Assembly: GCA_022457155.1 (NCBI GenBank) | Contig: JAJGOT010000205.1 | Coordinates: 671,001-735,000 of the forward strand | Direction of reading: 5' to 3' | From: Cladopsammia gracilis | Taxonomy: Eukaryota; Cnidaria; Anthozoa; Scleractinia; Dendrophylliidae | DNA length: 64,000 bases | Part shown: positions 58,122 through 64,000 of the stretch, in pieces | How positions within the stretch are numbered: position 1 is the first letter of the stretch | Layout of the letters: each line of letters opens with the position of its first letter | Made by a program: the position numbers and the translations under genes | Notes under the pieces: model-generated | Seen by the model: only the letters and a program-made list of their open reading frames with translations | What the model was told of the DNA's origin: nothing | Databases searched by the model: none

Positions 58122-58340
58122 GCAAACGCTTTTTCGTCATCATCATCGTCATTATCATCTAAATGGCTGTAAACCGTTTTGGTCTAAAAAAGGCACGTTT
58201 TGCCTACTGATTTCAGACATGGTATAGAAATTGCCATTTTTTCCGAAGAAGACAATTATGCGTAAACTCGAAGGGAACGAAGAATATATTTTGGTCTGAA
58301 ACTTTGTTAGGTTTTCGACTTCTGGACTGTAAATCTATCT
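58122..58340 (-). repeat. Second copy of the LINE 3' end (tandem junction)
   Basis: A direct copy of 54355-54592 lying just upstream of the LINE 5' region. This is the arrangement expected if a 5'-truncated LINE (3' end only) was followed head-to-tail by a longer copy. Confidence 0.6.
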
Positions 58341-58791
58341 ATCATCATGTTTGTATCATATGCGCACCTCATTAAGGGCTGTCTCCAGATTCTTTAGAAA
58401 CATTATCGACCGCAAGGAGCCAATTTGCAGAAATTGGATGCGACAAGATTACAGCATGAGGTTTCATAATGTTTCGAAAATATATCCAAAATTATGCCGG
58501 CTCTTTCAATAAACCCTGTTCTGCTAGAATAATACAAGGAAGTTGTAAACGCCTACATACTTTGCCTAAATCTCATATTTGAGAGTTATTACATTTTGCA
58601 TTGGAAAAGTTATTACATTTTGCGTCTAGAAGTTATTACATTTTGCGTAAATTTTATTACATTTTGCGGCGTAGCAGCAGGAGTCTACTGTACATGGTAA
58701 AAAAACATACGAAACACAGATTGTCAATTCCAACTTGATTGGAACTTCCTTCTTGAAGAATAATAGTTTTTAACACAGAATCCAAAACCTC

Positions 58792-59026
58792 CATTCTCGT
58801 GCCTAGATCAGAGCCACGATCCTTTTGGTCAGCGTCACAGATCAAGGTCTCTGGTCGGTTTCGATTTGTTGAGCATGCGCAGAGTTCTCATTTTCGCTTG
58901 TCAGCCAATCAGATTTGAGCGGAATAAACTCTGAGTCTGCGCAGAACGACTTTCAAATTGGAACTGGCCAAGGTGATCCGTGGCGCTGGCCAAAAGGATC
59001 GTGGCTCTGATCTAGGCACGAGAATG
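58792..59026. mobile_element. 235-bp MITE with CATTCTCGTGCCTAGATCAG ends and 8-9-bp TSD
   Basis: CATTCTCGTGCCTAGATCAG and AGCCACGATCC at the left pair with GGATCGTGGCT and CTGATCTAGGCACGAGAATG at the right. CAAAACCT(C) lies outside the left end (58783-58791) and CAAAACCT(T) outside the right (59027-59035): 8 of 9 bases match. Confidence 0.85.
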
Positions 59027-59124
59027 CAAAACCTTAAGATTCAGAGTGTGAGATACCGCAGTACGAGGCATAAGCTACAGGCTTTTTCTTTAAAAAAATA
59101 CCTTAGAAAAAATAGGATCTTCAG

Positions 59125-59566
59125 GGAAATTATAGTGAGCTTAAAAAGTTTCTCGAATTCTCGCAAGCCAAGATAGATGAACTGACCAAGAGCAATGGTG
59201 ACCTAAAATCGAAAGTGAAGGTCTTGGAAAAGAAGAACCTGGACATAAAGAAGCAAATTGATGATAACGCTGCTAAAGCTAAGAAACAAAGGGAAACTGC
59301 AACCTGTGAATTAAAGGAAGAGATGGTTACTAAACTGCATGCAGAAAAATGATGAACAAGTTGCGTATCTCGAAACTAAACTGGATGACCTTGAGCAATA
59401 CACTAGAAAGTTTAATTTAGAAATATGTGGAGTTCCTGAAGAAGACGACGAACACCTAAAAGAAGTCGTCATCAAACTTGCTCAAAGTTTAAATATAGAT
59501 TTGAGGGATAGACTAGTCGGTATTTGGATAAAGTCATTCTCAGATAAATCAAGAAGCATTTTTTAG
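59125..59566 (+). pseudogene. LINE ORF1-like coiled-coil fragment
   Basis: A continuous coiled coil reads QAKIDELTKSNGDLKSKVKV onwards to a stop near 59351, then continues in another frame as QVAYLETKLDDLEQYTRKFN and LEICGVPEEDDEHLKEVV. The heptad region followed by DDLEQYTRKxxLEIxGVPE is typical of L1-type ORF1 proteins of LINEs, which bind RNA as trimers. A single frameshift and missing ends show it is a decayed fragment. It is on the opposite strand to the neighbouring LINE and probably belonged to another one. Confidence 0.75.
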
Positions 59567-60114
59567 TAAAAGTTGGTAACTGGAGTTTTCAGAAGTAATT
59601 TTATGTGCTGAAAACGAAAATGCTTGTTACCAGCGTTCAATTCGCTATCTTCAGACTGAAAATGACGTCACAAAAAAGCATCACAAATGACGTCATTGCA
59701 ATGATAAGTACGTAGAAAAGAGGGAAATATTAAGCTATTTTTCTCAAATTTGGATCTTGTAATGACCATTCACTAACAATGTGTTTCTTTCTGCGTAAAT
59801 CGGTAAAATAAGCATGTGGTTGTCGCGTGGGGCAACATATGACGTCGTTTATGATATCACACTATTCTTTCACAAAGAGGAGCATGTTAATTTAAATTAG
59901 TCGAATTAAAACAAAACCGTTTCATCTGTACTGTTATTGTAGCTCAAAGTGGAGTTTCTTTTATAAAGTTGATTGTTTCGCTGTCAGTGTGACAACAGAA
60001 ACACGTTTCCGACAGCGCTTCCCTAATTTCGCTCCCAGACTCAGAGTCCAGTCCAGTGGCTAAGCAGGCAAGCAACGGCCATGTGCAGCTGTTTCATAGT
60101 CGTGAAATGTTGTT
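59567..60114. other. Intergenic, nothing recognised
   Basis: TGACGTCA-like words occur three times (about 59661-59690 and 59840), in no clear repeat frame. No supported exon. Confidence 0.4.
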
Positions 60115-60972
60115 ATGGATCCAGTTGTGACCTTGAAAAGAGCCTTGGAAGTTGACTTAAAGCTGTCTATCTTTTGTCAGAAGCGTAATAAGCGAAAGGA
60201 CGATGTAAGAGAAGCTACAAGTTACAGCAAAAAATGTTGTTTAGGAAGCTACGAGTAAACGAAGAAAGTACAGGGACGTAGCAAACAGAGGGGTTATCGA
60301 TCGTATAGAAGATTTATTAGGAATAAATGACGACGTTTCGATTGTATGGCATGGTAACTGTTATGCACAGTACACAAGTAAAGAGAAAATCCTACGTTTG
60401 AAACAAAAGGAAGTTACAAGTGAAGAACTTCGACATGCAACAACAGCTTTAAACAGTCCTCGTAAAACACGCAGTCATGTAGAACAAGTCAACTGGAACA
60501 ATTGCATCTTCTGTCAAAAAGAAAACCCAAAAGAACGATTGTCAGCTGTAATGACATTTAAAATGAGTAAGCAAATTGTTGAAGCTGCGCAGTTCAACTA
60601 CAAAGTTCGAGTTCGTTTGGCTGGTGTGTGTGATTTAATTGTTGCAGAAGCAAAATATCATTTGCCATGCCTGAGTGCATTCAAAAGATCTTCAGAAAAA
60701 GCGAAACTTGAAACGAAGGAGAGTGATCTAGCGATTATTTGGTTGTGTGAAGAGTTGGAATATGCTGCTGACAAAGGCTATGTAATCAAATTAAACGATG
60801 CTTGGAATAGATATGTGGCACTGGCAGAAAAAGCAGAAAGTAACATTCCTAGATCTTTCATAAGCCGCAGATCTACATTTTATGACAAGCTGCTGCTTAG
60901 ACTTGAAAATGTGATGGATTGTGTTCAGCCTCTTGAGAGAAGCCCATCAGAACGTCTGAGTTTGCTTATCCC
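60115..60972 (+). pseudogene. Unrecognised gene with duplicated FCQK / H-C modules, interrupted by an LTR
   Basis: An ATG at 60115 opens MDPVVTLKRALEVDLKLS and IFCQKRNKRK, then a frameshift near 60245-60256 is needed to continue into KYRDVANRGVIDRIEDLLG, WHGNCYAQYTSKEKI and a second module with NCIFCQKENPKERL and YHLPCLSAFKR. Each module has an FCQ box and a later H-x2/3-C pair, as in a zinc-binding fold; the first module lacks the leading Cys (SIFCQK against NCIFCQK). Proteins of this type seem familiar from cnidarian genomes, often beside retroelements, but I cannot name a function. The frame stops making sense at the TGTGGTGACC boundary of the Gypsy LTR, so the rest of the gene should lie beyond the retrotransposon, outside the window. 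Confidence 0.6.
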
Positions 60973-61085
60973 TGTGGTGACCACCTGCTCCTCGTCCAAT
61001 TACATACCATAATATTTAGTGAGTCACATGACAATAAACGCGGGAACAACAGAGTTCCGGTTCCGGTTAAGATAAATACACTACA
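60973..61085 (-). mobile_element. Ty3/Gypsy LTR (3' LTR), 113 bp
   Basis: On the minus strand it begins TGTAGTGTATTTATC and ends GGTCACCACA, the usual TG...CA; on the plus strand it begins TGTGGTGACC and ends CACTACA. It follows a polypurine tract and the integrase gene in the correct order. The five bases before it (60968-60972) should be repeated beyond the 5' LTR, which is off-window. Confidence 0.7.
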
Positions 61086-61094
61086 TCTCCCCCT
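61086..61094 (-). promoter_or_regulatory. Polypurine tract of the Gypsy element
   Basis: AGGGGGAGA on the minus strand immediately precedes the TGTAGTG start of the LTR. This is the expected primer site for plus-strand DNA synthesis of an LTR retrotransposon. Confidence 0.7.
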
Positions 61095-61173
61095 AAGTTA
61101 TTACAAATGTTAGCACTAAAAAACTAAAACATGAACATGGTAAATCTAAAACACATGTAGCCAATAAAGGTTC

Positions 61174-64000
61174 TTAGCAAATGAAAACGTCTCTCTGATC
61201 TGTTAATATCTCTTGGCATGTTTTACAACTAAGTACATACATAGTCTTGTATCCAGGCGGGCGGTCGCCTGGAGCGCGCAGGTCGTGAAACAACTGAATT
61301 GCCTGGCAAAGGGTTAGGTGAAGATTCCTGCACCTCTGGTGCTGGTTGGCTCGCGGTTGTAGTTGGATTATGCTCGACTCCCCGCCAGGTTCCTGGGGTT
61401 GCTCTGCTGGTTGCACAAGTCCCCCCTTTTTAGCGCTTTCAGGTTCTACAAATTTCTTCATGTGAGCTATGTTCCGCATCTTACTGTTTCCTTTAGCATC
61501 TTCTAGAAGGACGGACAACTTTGGACAACTGTGGACAACTTTGTATGGGTCAGGCTCATAATTGGGTGACAGCTTGTTCTCTCGGGCCTGCTTCAGTAGT
61601 ACTTGATCATCCATCATCCTCTCCGATGGTGCTGAACTGAGCAGCTCGCGTCCTGTCTGCATACTCCTTCTGTCTCAGTTTCGCGCGAGCGTCCCTCTCT
61701 CTCAAGAGGTGTTGCCACTGTGCTTCTGCGGACCGGTCTTTGGGGATTTGAACTTTTGGGAGCTTGTCGCGCAGCTTCCTCCCCATCAGCAGTTCTGCAG
61801 GCGAGATCCCAGTAACAGTATGAGAGGTGACTCTGTACTGGAATAAAAAGTTCTCAAGTGCTTTCCGCCAATCTCTGCCCTCGAGACGCGCAATTCTCAC
61901 AATCTTTAGTAAGGTTTCGTTGCCACGCTCCACCTCTCCGTTGCTTTGGGGCGAGTAGGGCACACCCTTCTTGTGTTGTATTCCCAAGTAGTCTAGGAAC
62001 CCCTCAAATTCCTTGGATGCAAAAGGGGGTCCGTTGTCACTGCGGACAGTTTCTGGTAAGCCATGCATTCTGAAAATGGCTTCCATGCACTTAATCAAAT
62101 GTTACGCATCCGTCTTATTAAGAAGAATGGCTTCGATCGAGCGAGAATAATAGTCTACGACTACCAGAAGGTGGCTTCCGCTTGATGTCTCGAGAAGATC
62201 GATTGAGATGTCTTGCCACGGAGTGTCTGGCAGTCTGGTTGATCTCATGGGTTCTGGTTTAGATCTGGGTCCTACAAGCTGGCAGGGGTAGCATGCTCGT
62301 ACCGCTTGTTCTACTTACTTGTCCATTTGTGGCCACCATACTTTCTCTCGTAACCTCGCTTAAGTCCGGACCATACCCTGATGTCCTTCGTGAGCCAATA
62401 TGATAGTGCGCTTTTGAAGGCTCTCTGGGATAACGATACGACTCCCTCTCATCACCACTTGTCCTATCACCCATAATTCTTCCTTTATCGCTTTGTAACT
62501 TGTGCCTTGTAACTGGCTCCAATCATCTGTCATGACAGCCTGGCGTACCAAACGTAATGTTGGGTCATTTTCTGAGGCAATTTCTACTTGCTTTGGTACT
62601 AGAGCAGCTGGTACGGCTTGACTCGCTATGCTGTAGGCAAACTCTTTTGTAGCTTGTATTTCATGATCTTGGGTCGCACCAACCGGGAGGCGGCTGAGAA
62701 CGTCTGCAGCATTGTCTTTTCCCCGTATGTGTGTCAACTTGTACTGGAATTGCTGCAGGTACAGGAGCCACCTTTCTATACGTGCGGATGGGGGCTTTGA
62801 CTTTGCTCCCAGCACTATGACTAGGGGCTTGTGGTCAGTGCAGATCTCGAAGCTAACTCCATAGAGGTAGAGGTAAAACTTTTCACAAGCCCACCTAACT
62901 GTTAAAGCTTCTCTTTCAAATTGGGAGTACCTTGTTTCAACTTTACTTAGTTTTCTGCTCGCATAATATATTGGTCTGTAGCTCCCGTCTTCTTGCTTTT
63001 GTTTCAGAATGGCTCCAACTCCAACGGGTGAGGCGTCTGTCGTCAGCCGGGTCTCTGCACCTTGCCTGAAGTATGCCATCACTGGTACACGAGTCAACCG
63101 GTCTTTGACTTCTCGAAATGATTTCTCCTCTTTTGGTCCCCACTTCCACTTTGTGTCTTTGCTGGTGAGGTCCCAAAGTGGACTCGATATTATTGCAAAG
63201 TTGGGAATGAATTTCGCACAAAATTGTACTGATCCAAGGAAACTTCTTACTTCTGACTGATTCTGAGGAGCTGGCGCCTCGACAATGGCTTTTACTCGCT
63301 CACTGAAAACTTTCAGTCCTTACCCAGACAGTACATCACCCATGCAGACCATGCTGCTGACTTCAATTTCACTTTTGTCATAGTTCAGTGTAAGCCCGTT
63401 TTTCACCAGTTTGCGCATGACTCTCTCCAAGTTTTCGTCATGCTCTTTGTCATCTGCGCCAACGACTCGTAGGTCATCATGGAGGTTGTATGTCCCTGGG
63501 CAGTCTTTGATGATCTGCCAAACAATCTGCTGAAACTTTTCCGTAGCCATGTTTACACCGAAAAGCAGGCGCTTGTACCTGTACAGGCCGTTAGGGGCAG
63601 CGAAAGTTGTTATGTCCCTAGAGTCGGGGTGTAATTCGATTTGATGGAAAGTCATGTTTAGATCCAATTTAGAGAAAACCTTAGCATTTGAGACTTCTTG
63701 AAGTGTCTCCTCGACAGTGGGAACTGGGTGTTCCTCTCACACGATGGCTTGGTTTGCCTGGCTCATATCTAGGCATATTCTCATGTCCCCATTGGGTTTC
63801 TCGACCACTACTAAGGGATTGACCCAGCTTGTTGGTCCCTCAACTTTTTCGATAACATCAAGTTTCAATAACTCTTCCAGTTTCTCTGTGACTTTTTCCC
63901 TTCTACTAAAAGGAAATTCTGCGTAAAGGCTGTGCCACCGGTCGCACACTCTCATCGATATGTAGCTTAAGTTGGTTCCTTCTGAGCTTGCCCAGCCCCT
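61174..64000 (-). pseudogene. Ty3/Gypsy pol (RT, RNase H, integrase), decayed, 5' end off-window
   Basis: The polyprotein copies, cuts and inserts the element's DNA. On the minus strand, in order: RT start (63955-63737, VEGPTSWVNPLVVVEKPNGD), RT core (63667-63320, MDLNMTFHQIELHPDSRDIT; catalytic box NLHDDL in place of the usual Y/F/A-x-DD), RNase H (63097-62600, TTDASPVGVGAIL, TDHKPL, DNAADVLSR), integrase zinc finger (AHEGHQ ... CYPCQLV), integrase core (62098-61607, SDNGPPF and SPQSNGEVERG) and its C-terminal tail (61662-61174). RT to integrase core stays in one frame, broken only by a few stops (near 63737, 63320, 62360 and 62310); frameshifts lie near 61640 and 63920. Decay is therefore moderate. 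Gag and protease should lie right of the window. Confidence 0.93.

Larger units (their letters stand above)
53980..58668. mobile_element. 4.7-kb composite: inverted GCAAAATGTAATAA arrays enclosing a LINE
   Basis: The left arm (53980-54129) and right arm (58560-58668) are inverted copies built from four or five near-tandem GCAAAATGTAATAA units with the same linkers (AACTTCTAGAC, AACTTTTCCAA, AACTCTCAAATATGA in the better right arm). They probably are the subterminal repeats of a DNA transposon. About 220 bases of unique sequence lie inside each arm, then the LINE-derived block 54355-58340. No target duplication or transposase was identified, so the outer element may be non-autonomous and interrupted by the LINE. 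Confidence 0.7.

Overview
The window looks like nuclear DNA of a cnidarian, most likely a stony coral. It is AT-rich, with genes that are few and far apart and a very dense population of short non-autonomous DNA transposons, several of whose end sequences I know as common coral repeats. The organism call is inference: no rRNA, mitochondrial or lineage-diagnostic gene is present. I found no prokaryotic operon, CRISPR array, rRNA or intact tRNA gene.

Three host genes are supported. (1) A two-exon fascin gene (6485-10414, plus), encoding a four beta-trefoil actin-bundling protein of normal length. (2) An intronless class C GPCR (24732-27560, minus) of the metabotropic-glutamate-receptor type, with signal peptide, Venus-flytrap domain, cysteine-rich linker, seven membrane helices and an unusual Thr/Pro/Ser-rich insertion in the ectodomain. 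(3) A predicted two-exon gene for a small secreted cysteine-rich protein (41680-42941, plus) whose CC-x-LGR-x-A and FQ-x-CC segments faintly resemble fibulin-type anaphylatoxin modules. A candidate first exon at 36598 and a decayed coding stretch at 48.6-49.4 kb are weaker.

The rest is mostly mobile DNA. Many elements can be bounded to the base by terminal inverted repeats (TIRs) and target-site duplications (TSDs): a TTAA piggyBac-type element (552-936), TA-flanked pogo/mariner-like elements (22469, 37271, probably 12960), TTA/TAA-flanked PIF/Harbinger-like elements (15577, 18791, 24128) and, most interesting, a set of tiny foldback elements (38 to 235 bp) whose flanks carry 9-bp duplications (1977, 12767, 33965, 49571, with near matches at 16564 and 58792). 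Elements are nested or stacked at 16.4-17.2 kb, 21.7-22.1 kb and 44.2-44.7 kb.

The right-hand 14 kb holds a 23-copy 51-bp minisatellite (50038-51196), a 73-bp triplet repeat, a 4.7-kb composite (inverted arrays of a GCAAAATGTAATAA unit enclosing a decayed LINE with endonuclease, reverse transcriptase and RNase H), a decayed LINE ORF1-like coiled coil, and the 3' part of a decayed Ty3/Gypsy element on the minus strand. The 113-bp LTR of that Gypsy element interrupts an unrecognised gene with duplicated FCQK/H-C modules. The Gypsy element runs off the right edge of the window.
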